DNA of 64,000 bases from JABDGC01 sp964466595 (lineage in GTDB: Bacteria > Pseudomonadota > Gammaproteobacteria > DSM-16500). The DNA lies in NCBI GenBank assembly GCA_964466595.1, contig CAYXNR010000001.1:58493-122492 (forward strand). The letters run 5' to 3'. The notes under the pieces were generated by a model that saw nothing but the letters and a program-made list of their open reading frames with translations, did no database searches and was not told the origin of the DNA. Below are positions 49,750-58,002 of the stretch, one piece after another. The translations under genes were made by a program, and so were the position numbers. Each line of letters begins with the position of its first letter. The first letter of the stretch is position 1.

Positions 49750-51243
49750 ATGCATCCCATTGTTAGAAAAGCACTCGAAGAAACCTATTATGGAAGGGCT
49801 ATAGTAAATATAGATGACTCAGATGAAGAAGGGAAGCCTCGATCTTTGGTTTTTTCAGCTATAATGGGTTTTCAAACTAAGTATAGATACGATTTGGATA
49901 GAGAACTTCCTGTCAGTGAATTCTATTCTACCAGTGATAGTGATAGTATATCTCACACCAAGCTTATTAAAGACAGAAATATTTATAATTGGGCTGAACA
50001 AGTTATATTTTTTCCTTTCAGACTTATTAAAAACCTTCTGAAATTAGGAACCGAATTTATCTGGAATCTCGCGGCTGGGTATTTAGACAAAAAGTCTGAA
50101 GAAGCTTTTAAAAAAGCTGCGGGGAGGACGAAAGATAGTTCCTCAGCTAGCCATGCTTATGGAGCTGGAGTAAGTTATGCTCAAGCTAGTGGTCCCGACA
50201 TATTCGATCAGAGTAGCCACATACAGAATGGGCACATGTATAATGCTGCCTCATTTAAAAGACCAGTTAAAAGACCAAATCACAATTCCGTATTTAAAAG
50301 AAATGGTTTCTACATTTTAGGAATCTTAGCAAAAGGAACCAGTTACCTTTGCTGGATGATTGCCAAGCTAGGTCAAAGTATCACCTCGCCTTTTGCTGCA
50401 ATGAAAGAAAGCTATATTTATTTTTCAGGAAAAACTGGGTTTAAAACGCTAGGTATTATAGCTGCCGCACTTCGTGGTTCTGTTACGGTGAGCGCCTACG
50501 CCTTGATCGCTATTGTTGCCGCTCCCCCGCTTCTGGTCGGGAGTCTCGCTACTGCTGCTAATTGGCTTAGTAGTTTACCTGTTATTAGCAACATTGGTGC
50601 TGGCTTGGCAAGCTTTGGCTCAACTCTGGGTTTGAGCAGTGCTGCTGCCGCTACACTAGCCTCCGCAACGGTTGCTCTCACACCGGTTTTAGCAGGTTTA
50701 AAGGTCTTAGTTCGTTGGCTTTCTCCATTTAAAAATCAGGAGTATTTTCCTGATGATGATTCTGATGATGGATTTGAGTCAAGATATCAGAGCGCAAGAC
50801 CTCAGAGCGAACTTTCGAGTTCAACCACCATACTGTCTTCTCTTTGCGCCAGCCTTTCCTCCTGCTGCGACAGACTTTCTTCCTGCATTCAAAGAAAAGC
50901 ACCACGATCTCAAGCCGAGGATTCATTACCATATGGGCAAGATAATACAAGACAGTATACTGATGAACCTGTTCAAGCTTATGGTCGACAGGGAACAAGA
51001 ACATCAGCGACAGGCTCATTTAATAATACTACCGATGGAGGATCATCGTGGGCAGAATCATCGTGGGCAGAATCATCATTATACAGAGAAACCAGAACAG
51101 GGAGAGACCTTTCTAAAAGATCAGGTGGCTACGGTTACGGTTGGAGGGACCCCCATAAAGGTTCTACCAGAGGTGAATATGGGGCTGCAGTTGATAGTTG
51201 GCAACCACCACGACCGGGAAGATGGAAACACGGGCCAGCGTGA
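49750..51243 (+). CDS. Membrane-inserting effector candidate with repetitive Ser/Gly-rich tail
   Basis: The protein has 497 residues: a polar N-terminus with an acidic stretch (VNIDDSDEEGKP), an amphipathic segment near 85-110, and a long hydrophobic Ala/Gly-rich region near 225-325 (AAAATLASATVALTPVLAG) that could form two to four membrane helices. The tail after 335 is Ser/Gln/Gly/Arg-rich and holds a short tandem repeat (SSWAESSWAESS). A Cys cluster (CASLSSCCDRLSSC, near 365) might be lipidated in a host. No enzyme motif. The design resembles host-membrane-targeted effectors, but this remains inference. Confidence 0.6.
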   Translation: MHPIVRKALEETYYGRAIVNIDDSDEEGKPRSLVFSAIMGFQTKYRYDLDRELPVSEFYSTSDSDSISHTKLIKDRNIYNWAEQVIFFPFRLIKNLLKLGTEFIWNLAAGYLDKKSEEAFKKAAGRTKDSSSASHAYGAGVSYAQASGPDIFDQSSHIQNGHMYNAASFKRPVKRPNHNSVFKRNGFYILGILAKGTSYLCWMIAKLGQSITSPFAAMKESYIYFSGKTGFKTLGIIAAALRGSVTVSAYALIAIVAAPPLLVGSLATAANWLSSLPVISNIGAGLASFGSTLGLSSAAAATLASATVALTPVLAGLKVLVRWLSPFKNQEYFPDDDSDDGFESRYQSARPQSELSSSTTILSSLCASLSSCCDRLSSCIQRKAPRSQAEDSLPYGQDNTRQYTDEPVQAYGRQGTRTSATGSFNNTTDGGSSWAESSWAESSLYRETRTGRDLSKRSGGYGYGWRDPHKGSTRGEYGAAVDSWQPPRPGRWKHGPA

Positions 51244-51337
51244 ATCTTGTTCCTAGCCACCTTCAAACCATTCAGGCGAAGTCTATTTTAAAATTAGGGG
51301 AAGAAACCGCCTCATCCCAACCTGAGATCTCATCTCA

Positions 51338-51994
51338 CTAGGGAGCCAGTCGAACCTTTTTCCAACTCTTCCCCTCTAAGGTATAGCGTATCCGCTCATG
51401 TCGGCGCCATTGTCTTCTTTGAAAAAATTCATATTCAAAAGGACAAAGCGCATAGCCTCCCCAGTTCTCAGGACAAGGAATCGGCTTTTCAGCATACTCT
51501 GTTTCTTGTTGCCTTATTCGCTCATCCAATTCTTCTTCGCTGCTTAAAATAGAACTTTGCACCCAAGCTTGGGCGCTCAGCTGCGAACCTCTCGCCCGAG
51601 AGGAAAAATAGGCTTCGTTTTTCTCTCTACTTAATTTTTCTACCCTACCTCTAATTCTGATTTGATAAAACAATTCTGGCCAATAAAAATTAAGCGCCGC
51701 AACCGGCTGATGAGCCAGATCTTTGGCTTTTTTACTGCCGTAATGGGTATAAAAAATAAAGCGCTGATCTTCGAGCTCTTTCAACAAGACCATTCGCGTA
51801 TCAGGATAACCTTTTGCATCGACTGTCGCTAAAATCATAGCCGAGGGATCGGAATGGGAGGATGCTAAAGCTTGCTGAAAATACACGAGGAACTGCTCAA
51901 AGGGATCTTCTTTTAGCTCTACCTCGGGAAACAAAGGCGGCAAGTTCTCGGCTTTCATATTTTTTAGCTTTTGGTTTATCTCGACAAGCTTCAT
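51338..51994 (-). CDS. pdxH: Pyridoxamine/pyridoxine 5'-phosphate oxidase
   Basis: This FMN enzyme of 218 residues makes pyridoxal phosphate from its reduced phosphates. Typical parts are RMVLLKELEDQRFIFYTHYG with SKKAKDL (FMN phosphate binding), LNFYWPELFYQIRIRGRVEK, RGSQLSAQAWVQSS, and the C-terminal NWGGYALCPFEYEFFQ with the closing KVRLAP. Length and motifs are complete. AAAGGA precedes ATG 51994. It is divergent from the SagB-type gene. Confidence 0.95.
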   Translation of the reverse strand: MKLVEINQKLKNMKAENLPPLFPEVELKEDPFEQFLVYFQQALASSHSDPSAMILATVDAKGYPDTRMVLLKELEDQRFIFYTHYGSKKAKDLAHQPVAALNFYWPELFYQIRIRGRVEKLSREKNEAYFSSRARGSQLSAQAWVQSSILSSEEELDERIRQQETEYAEKPIPCPENWGGYALCPFEYEFFQRRQWRRHERIRYTLEGKSWKKVRLAP

Positions 51995-52165
51995 CCTATT
52001 TTCCTTTCTTTAATCAGAAAAACTTATTTAAAGAACAAAATAAACTTTATTGTCTAAATCATCATCGCAATTCCTAAAAGAGCTAGAGTAAGCTCTAAAT
52101 TGGATATTTTCATCATAACGGATTCATGCAAAGATAGATCATTCTGTCATGATGAGAACCAATAT

Positions 52166-52909
52166 ATGAACTTCAGCCGGTATAAGTCAACCAAGCTAGG
52201 CCTTTTAATTTTGATCCTGCTCGTAGTAGTCTTCGCTTTGCTTATCTTAAAAAGGGAAAAGGTCCTACCTTTATTTTTACACTCTATGGGCATGCATGCT
52301 ACCAGCTTACCCCTACCCCTTTATCATAGTAATACTTCTATTGAAGAGGCTCTCAAACAACGCCGCTCTCATCGCCAATTTAAAAATGAAGCGCTTAATT
52401 TACAGCAGGTCGCCCAATTACTGTGGGCAGCACAGGGTCTCACCTCCCCCGTAGGATTTCGCACTGCGCCAAGTGCAGGGGGGCTTTATCCCTTGGAGCT
52501 TTATTTAATAAGCGGAAAAGTAGAAAATCTACCAGCAGGCATCTACCATTACTCCCCACAAGCACAGGCCTTGGATTTACTTGCTCGGGGTGATAAACGG
52601 CAGGAGCTAGCAACAGCCGCCCACACCCAACATGAGATTCTGGATGCGCCACTTAGTCTGATCATCACTGCTAATTATGCAAAAACGAATCGTCAATATG
52701 GCACGCGTAGCGAACGTTTTGTGGATATGGAAGTCGGCCATGCGGCCGAAAATGTCTATCTGCAAACGGTTTCTTTAGGCCTCGGTACAGTTGCCATTGG
52801 AGTCTTCGATGAAACGGCCCTGAAACGGATTCTGGGCTTACCGCGTGGGGAGGAACCGCTTTATATTATGCCGGTCGGAAAACCGCTGGGTGAAGAAGCA
52901 AAGACATAG
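52166..52909 (+). CDS. Membrane-anchored SagB/ThcOx-type nitroreductase-fold oxidoreductase
   Basis: The protein has 247 residues from ATG 52166 (an upstream ATG at 52100 would add 22 poorly placed residues). A single N-terminal membrane anchor (LGLLILILLVVVFALLILK) is followed by an FMN-binding nitroreductase fold with RRSHRQFK, LLWAAQG, RTAPSAGGLYPLELYLI and GLGTVAIGVFDE. These are the signatures of the SagB/ThcOx group, whose best-known members oxidise azolines to azoles in RiPP pathways. Many SagB-like proteins are stand-alone with unknown substrates. It is about 9 kb from the YcaO operon, so a shared pathway is only a possibility. Confidence 0.85.
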   Translation: MNFSRYKSTKLGLLILILLVVVFALLILKREKVLPLFLHSMGMHATSLPLPLYHSNTSIEEALKQRRSHRQFKNEALNLQQVAQLLWAAQGLTSPVGFRTAPSAGGLYPLELYLISGKVENLPAGIYHYSPQAQALDLLARGDKRQELATAAHTQHEILDAPLSLIITANYAKTNRQYGTRSERFVDMEVGHAAENVYLQTVSLGLGTVAIGVFDETALKRILGLPRGEEPLYIMPVGKPLGEEAKT

Positions 52910-52985
52910 GTCATATATTGATCTGTTTTAGCTTAACTGGTATTATTGTTACCAACTTAAAACATCTGAGCTTGTAGGTATCATC

Positions 52986-54497
52986 ATGCTTCTTCATAAA
53001 CGAACTATTCTTAAAATCAGTTTTTTATCTATTTTCTTGGGTCTTCTTCTTTTATGCTTTTCTATTGTTCACGCCGATCAGGAGTTAATTTCCTTGTTCC
53101 CCATCGAAAACTATAATCAAAATCTCGCAACTTGGATTAATCCTGCTGAGTCAGATTATGACAAGCCCTTACTCAGCCCTTCTGTCCAAGAAGAGCATAT
53201 GAATCTGCTTTATAATCACTATTTCGGGAATCTTTCTCCTTGGGATCTTGCTTATATCAATCAAATCCTGCACCAAGCACCGCCAGACGATTTGTTCACT
53301 ATAGAACAAAGCATTATTTTAAAATTTAGTAACCAAGGACAAACTGAGGCAACCCTTGGCTATGGTGAAAATTTTCGGCCCTATACAGAGGATTGGCTTG
53401 CTCATCTTGCTGAGCAGATTAATGTTAGCCAGCTTCAGAATCTTGTCTATCATCCTGAGAATCGTGCTATTGCCATTGACAACCTGCAGGCTAGAGCTTT
53501 GCCTACAGAAGAGCCTCTTTTTTATAGCTATAAATTAGCGGGCCAGGGTTATCCTTTTGACAACCTACAGATTTCTTCTGTATGGGTCGGCACGCCTCTT
53601 TATATTTTAGGAGAAACTCGCAATCATCGTTGGTCTTTGGTTGTAACGCCGGAGTTTATTGGCTGGGTTCAAAGTAAAGGTATTGCAAGAACTAATGAAG
53701 CCTTTGTGAACCGCTGGAAAGAAGCCGCTAAGAAAAATCTAGTGGCTATTATCCGCTCTGAAACTGCTATCAATGATGAAACAGGGCAATTTCGTTTTAC
53801 TGCTTATGTGGGCTCCTTTTTTCCAGCGGAGTCTGAGTCCTCGGGGTTCAGAATTTTATTACCTGTAGCAGACATGGAACAGCAGGCGCTAATAAAATAT
53901 GGGACGCTTTCTACTGACACAGCTGTGCAGATGCCGCTATCTGCAACACCGCAGCATTTTTCAGAAGTGATGCGCGGCCTGATCGGGCGACCCTATGGCT
54001 GGGGCGGCATGTATTTTTATAATGATTGTTCGGCGGAATTAAAATATCTGCTTGCGCCCTTTGGAATTTGGTTACCGCGTCATTCTTCTTATCAAGTTTA
54101 TGCAGGCAAAATGGTTGATATGAGTTCTGCTCCGCGAGATCAACGTCTGGCTTATTTAATGGCTAAGGGTCACCGTTTTTTAACGCTTGTCTATATAGGC
54201 GGTCATATCTTTTTATATGTTGGTAATTATCCTAATCCGAACGATAAAGATCATGGCCTGTTTGCTTTAAGCTATCAAAATATGTGGGGTCTTAGTCCTA
54301 ACCCGCCAACGCGGCGAGCTGTGATTGGCAAGGCTGTGCTTTTTCCTTTGCTTTTAGAATATCCCGAGGATGGAAGTTTAACTTCTCTTGTTGATAAGAA
54401 ATTTTTTCAGGTTTCGTATTTGGATGAATTGCCGAATTTTGTTATGAAGTTACAAAAGGTGGATCTGAGGATGTTGATGAGTGAGGTCTTGGAATAA
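52986..54497 (+). CDS. Secreted SH3b-NlpC/P60 cell-wall peptidase
   Basis: The protein has 503 residues. A signal peptide (ISFLSIFLGLLLLCFSIVHA) is followed by an N-terminal helical domain, an SH3b-like region near 190-245 (SVWVGTPLYILGETRNHRWS, then VTPEFIGWVQS), and a C-terminal NlpC/P60 domain. Catalytic Cys lies in NDCSAELKYL near 355 and His in GGHIFLYVGN near 415. It resembles the SH3/NlpC-P60 gamma-D-glutamyl-diamino acid endopeptidase group that trims peptidoglycan stem peptides in the periplasm. The stop overlaps nothing; the next gene's ATG lies 20 bp downstream. Confidence 0.88.
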   Translation: MLLHKRTILKISFLSIFLGLLLLCFSIVHADQELISLFPIENYNQNLATWINPAESDYDKPLLSPSVQEEHMNLLYNHYFGNLSPWDLAYINQILHQAPPDDLFTIEQSIILKFSNQGQTEATLGYGENFRPYTEDWLAHLAEQINVSQLQNLVYHPENRAIAIDNLQARALPTEEPLFYSYKLAGQGYPFDNLQISSVWVGTPLYILGETRNHRWSLVVTPEFIGWVQSKGIARTNEAFVNRWKEAAKKNLVAIIRSETAINDETGQFRFTAYVGSFFPAESESSGFRILLPVADMEQQALIKYGTLSTDTAVQMPLSATPQHFSEVMRGLIGRPYGWGGMYFYNDCSAELKYLLAPFGIWLPRHSSYQVYAGKMVDMSSAPRDQRLAYLMAKGHRFLTLVYIGGHIFLYVGNYPNPNDKDHGLFALSYQNMWGLSPNPPTRRAVIGKAVLFPLLLEYPEDGSLTSLVDKKFFQVSYLDELPNFVMKLQKVDLRMLMSEVLE

Positions 54498-54516
54498 GTC
54501 AGTTAAAGGAAATAAC

Positions 54517-55659
54517 ATGGAAGAAATCGTAGATCTCTCGCGAGGATTTTTACCGGCCTCTGATCCCTTAAAAAAACTACCCTCTGATTTTTCAGCTTGG
54601 GAAGAATTGGCCGCGCAATTGCCGAAATTATTGGTGGGGAATCAGTTTAGAAAAAATCTAGAAGCTTTACCTGCTTTTCCTGTTTCGAAACTTCAAACGC
54701 CTGCTGAACAAGAACGCGGGATGTTGCTGCTTTCCTTTCTTGCTCATGCCTATATCTGGGGTTGTTTACCCTTGGTTGATACCATCCCAGCTATTTTAGC
54801 TCAGCCTTGGTGTGCGGTCGCTGCGCTTTTAGAACGACCGCCAATTCTTTCTTATGCCTCTTATGCGCTACATAATTGGTATCGACTAGATCCAAGAGGT
54901 CCTCTTGCCCTAGGTAATATTGCCTTATTGCAAAATTTTCTGGGTGGCATAGATGAAGAATGGTTTGTCTTGGTTCATGTTGATATTGAAGAAAAAGCCG
55001 GTGCCGCCCTGCAAAAACTCATTCCTGCACAGAAAGCTGCTGAGAATAAAGATAGCGAAACCTTATTAGCCTGTCTTAAACAAATCACTAACAGCTTAGA
55101 TAAAATTTGTAGCACGCTAGATCGTATGCCGGAACGCTGTGATCCTTATATTTATTACAATCGTGTCCGTCCTTATATTCATGGTTGGAAAAATAATCCG
55201 GCGCTTAGCAAGGGCTTGATCTATGAAGCTTGTTTTAATAATCAACCGCAATTTTATAGAGGTGAAACCGGCGCGCAAAGTTCTATTATCCCCGCGCTTG
55301 ATTTACTTTTTGGTATTGCCCATCAAGAGGATGAGCTCAGTATTTACTTGAAAGAAATGCGCTTGTATATGCCGCGCGAACATCGCTTGTTTTTGGAAAC
55401 GCTAGCTAAACAAACTTCTATCAGAACTTATGTCAGCAGCACGCAGGAAAGTGGATCAGAATTGCGTGCGCTTTATAATCAGTGTATTGACTACATCGTT
55501 CGTTTTCGTTTCACGCATCTTAAATATGCGGCACTTTATATTCAAAAACAAAGCCAGCACAATAGCTCGAATCCTAATGCTGTTGGCACTGGTGGTACGC
55601 CTTTTATGAATTATTTAAGTAAGCATGAAAAAGAAGCTGAAAAGTTTAAGCTGGCGTAG
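54517..55659 (+). CDS. Indoleamine 2,3-dioxygenase family haem protein
   Basis: The protein has 380 residues. The indoleamine 2,3-dioxygenase pattern runs along the whole length: RGFLPASDPLKKLP at the start, LSFLAHAYIWG near 80, RPPILSYASYALHNW near 110, ERFVLVHVDIE-like WFVLVHVDIEEKAG near 155, YRGETGAQSSIIPALDLLFG near 250, and the proximal haem ligand His in FRFTHLKYAALYI near 340. GTGGTPFMNYL closes the domain. The enzyme would open the indole ring of tryptophan to N-formylkynurenine. AAAGGA lies before ATG 54517. No other kynurenine-pathway gene is nearby. Confidence 0.88.
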   Translation: MEEIVDLSRGFLPASDPLKKLPSDFSAWEELAAQLPKLLVGNQFRKNLEALPAFPVSKLQTPAEQERGMLLLSFLAHAYIWGCLPLVDTIPAILAQPWCAVAALLERPPILSYASYALHNWYRLDPRGPLALGNIALLQNFLGGIDEEWFVLVHVDIEEKAGAALQKLIPAQKAAENKDSETLLACLKQITNSLDKICSTLDRMPERCDPYIYYNRVRPYIHGWKNNPALSKGLIYEACFNNQPQFYRGETGAQSSIIPALDLLFGIAHQEDELSIYLKEMRLYMPREHRLFLETLAKQTSIRTYVSSTQESGSELRALYNQCIDYIVRFRFTHLKYAALYIQKQSQHNSSNPNAVGTGGTPFMNYLSKHEKEAEKFKLA

Positions 55660-55848
55660 TAATAGTTATTGGCTTTTATCATGCTCTTAGCTCGCATCCC
55701 AACCTGCTTCGAGATAATTTTTGCACTAAAATCAAATACTTATATTTTTAATACTCTCCTAAGCTTTGAATGCTATACTTTTTTTGGTAAATTAATATGT
55801 AAATGTTAACTTTATATACAAAATAGCTATGAAAACGAGGGGATTTGA

Positions 55849-57786
55849 ATGAGTTTAAGCCATAGCAATATTAAACCACAATCTAATGACAAAAATGAGA
55901 ATGTTCAAGCTAATCCACTAGAAAAGGCAGGCTTAGTAGTAAATGATTTTCTAAAATGGCGTGAAGGTATAACATGGCATGAAGATACAAAATGGCGTGA
56001 AGAAATGAGTCGTTTTAATCAGGATGGAAATACTATTCTCCATCTTTTATTGTCAAATCCTGATACTATTAAATATGATGATATTAGTAATTATGACATT
56101 AAATCAACTATAAAATGGTTTATAAAGAATGGATATGAGGTAAAAAACACAAATAAAAAAGGCGAAACAGCACTCGATTGTCTTCTGTCTCAGCCTGATC
56201 ACGGCCTCCAATTACAAAACGACCTGCCAGAAATCATTGATCTTTTCATAAAAGCTGAAATAAAGCCAGATGTTCCAGTTGAAAAATCCACCTACTTTTA
56301 CCTTTTATGGATACAAAAGGTATTAATGCACTCTGTTCAACTTCATGAACAAGTCTTGAATCATTTTCTTCGATATGTCGTTAGATGTGAAGATGTGATT
56401 CTAGACGAAGAAGAACATATAGATTTAACTGATATTAAACTTACAATTATTGATAGCTTACTAACCAAAGGAGCTAAAATTAATCACATACATAAAGATA
56501 AGACTGTCTTGGATTATGCGATTAGAAAAAAAGCACAAATTAGAGAAGAAATTTCAGAAAAAGCTACATTCCTTATCAAAAAAATTATCAAGCATCTAAA
56601 ATCTAAAAATTCTAAAACCTTTGAGCAACTGATAAATGAAGCTACACAACTTAGCAAAATAGCTTTCAAGCATCTAAGACCTAAAAATTATAAAACCTTT
56701 GAGCAACCAACAGCAGAAGAAAAATCTCAAAATTCTTTAGTCCAGACAACAGAGAAAGAAGACACTTCGACCATTTCTCCGGAACCAAACTCTTCTTTAG
56801 AAGAGGCTAAAAGTGATAACACCGCAAGTTCTAATGAAACCACTCAAGCTGTTAGCATCAAAACATCAGTCCCAACTGCTTTTTCTAAAGTTACAGATTT
56901 TATTAAACAGAATTGGGAAACAATAAAATCATTCGAATTTTTCAAATCTAAATCTCTTGATGAGGTCTTAAGAAAATATAACTCTTGTGATAAAATTCGT
57001 GAGCTTGCTGCAATTCTGATTAGCTATTATGAGTCCTATTGTGAGGTCTCAGATTTACTGTTTGGAGACACACCCAACGCTGACTTGGTCTTGCGGTCGC
57101 TTAAGCATGTAAAAAAATTAGCAAAGAATTTAGACCATCCTTATTTACAGCCCTTAAGGAGTTATGCAAACACCTTAGAAAAATCAGGAGGGGATAAAGC
57201 AAAAAAGAAAGCAGTGGCTTTGCATAAACTACTTGATGAGTGCCTAAATTTGTCAGCTGACCGAAATTTATCATTAGATGAAGAGATCTACAATAAATTA
57301 CAGGAATTATCACCTGCAGATAGCAACCTATTTAATACCCCTAGAAATAAATTCTCCTTCTGGCAAACAACAACCGCTGGGCTAATTGTAACTGCAAAAA
57401 ATCAATTAATTGAAAAGATCGCAGCTCAGAAAAACAGGCCGTGGACTCTCCGCCTTGATCATGTTGATTTATGCCCTTTGCGGAATCATGCAAACATCTT
57501 GAAAGAATCAATCTTTGATGAAAAAGCGAGAATGAAAGGAGCAGCTTTACATACATTACTTGATAGCTGTATAGATTTATCAGCTCAGGAAATCTGTACT
57601 AAATTACAGAGCTTATCGTCCATTAATAAAAAACTATTCGAGACTTCTAGAAATCCCTTACTTGATTATTTCTGTAGAAAAACACAAACAACAACCACTG
57701 GACTAATTGAAACTGCAATAAAGCAATTAAAGGAAAAATTCGAATATAATGAGACAAGCACGAGAAAATCATTAAATAGCAAATAG
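55849..57786 (+). CDS. Ankyrin-like effector candidate with duplicated C-terminal module
   Basis: The protein has 645 residues. Degenerate ankyrin repeats occur at about 55-235 (DGNTILHLLLSNP, KGETALDCLLSQP, DKTVLDYAIRKKA). A charged linker follows, with a short repeat (KHLKSKNSKTFEQ and KHLRPKNYKTFEQ). A Ser/Thr/Glu-rich stretch comes next, then two copies of a roughly 100-residue helical module at about 425-520 and 535-635. Each module has LDH-x5-PLR-x2-AN-L, then LH-LLD-C--LSA, then TTGLI-TA--QL-EK. GAGGGG precedes ATG 55849. No catalytic motif. Composition and ankyrin content point to a host-directed protein. Confidence 0.7.
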   Translation: MSLSHSNIKPQSNDKNENVQANPLEKAGLVVNDFLKWREGITWHEDTKWREEMSRFNQDGNTILHLLLSNPDTIKYDDISNYDIKSTIKWFIKNGYEVKNTNKKGETALDCLLSQPDHGLQLQNDLPEIIDLFIKAEIKPDVPVEKSTYFYLLWIQKVLMHSVQLHEQVLNHFLRYVVRCEDVILDEEEHIDLTDIKLTIIDSLLTKGAKINHIHKDKTVLDYAIRKKAQIREEISEKATFLIKKIIKHLKSKNSKTFEQLINEATQLSKIAFKHLRPKNYKTFEQPTAEEKSQNSLVQTTEKEDTSTISPEPNSSLEEAKSDNTASSNETTQAVSIKTSVPTAFSKVTDFIKQNWETIKSFEFFKSKSLDEVLRKYNSCDKIRELAAILISYYESYCEVSDLLFGDTPNADLVLRSLKHVKKLAKNLDHPYLQPLRSYANTLEKSGGDKAKKKAVALHKLLDECLNLSADRNLSLDEEIYNKLQELSPADSNLFNTPRNKFSFWQTTTAGLIVTAKNQLIEKIAAQKNRPWTLRLDHVDLCPLRNHANILKESIFDEKARMKGAALHTLLDSCIDLSAQEICTKLQSLSSINKKLFETSRNPLLDYFCRKTQTTTTGLIETAIKQLKEKFEYNETSTRKSLNSK

Positions 57787-57828
57787 TTGTTAATTTTCTC
57801 TGTAAGTATTCGGTTAACCTAGAGAAGT

Positions 57829-57907
57829 TGTCATTCCGGCATGCTTTAAGCCGGAATCTAGGGCATGTAAAAGCCTGGATGCCAGCTAAAAGCATGCTGG
57901 CATGACA
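57829..57907. repeat. 79 bp intergenic inverted-repeat element
   Basis: The element runs from TGTCATTCCGGC to a complementary ATGACA end and contains two hairpins (CCGGCATGC-TTTAA-GCCGG and GCCAGC-TAAAA-GCATGCTGGC). It is the type of short 'TGTCAT...ATGACA' element common between genes of many Gammaproteobacteria. It lies between the converging ankyrin-like and giant-protein genes; the rest of this 216 bp gap shows nothing else. Confidence 0.7.
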
Positions 57908-58002
57908 GAGTATGGGGTTTTGGGGTTAACTAAATACTTAATTTTCTCTTACCAAATCATATTCCGGTTTGTATTTCAGATTACCCGAATGCTTACGTGG
58001 AA

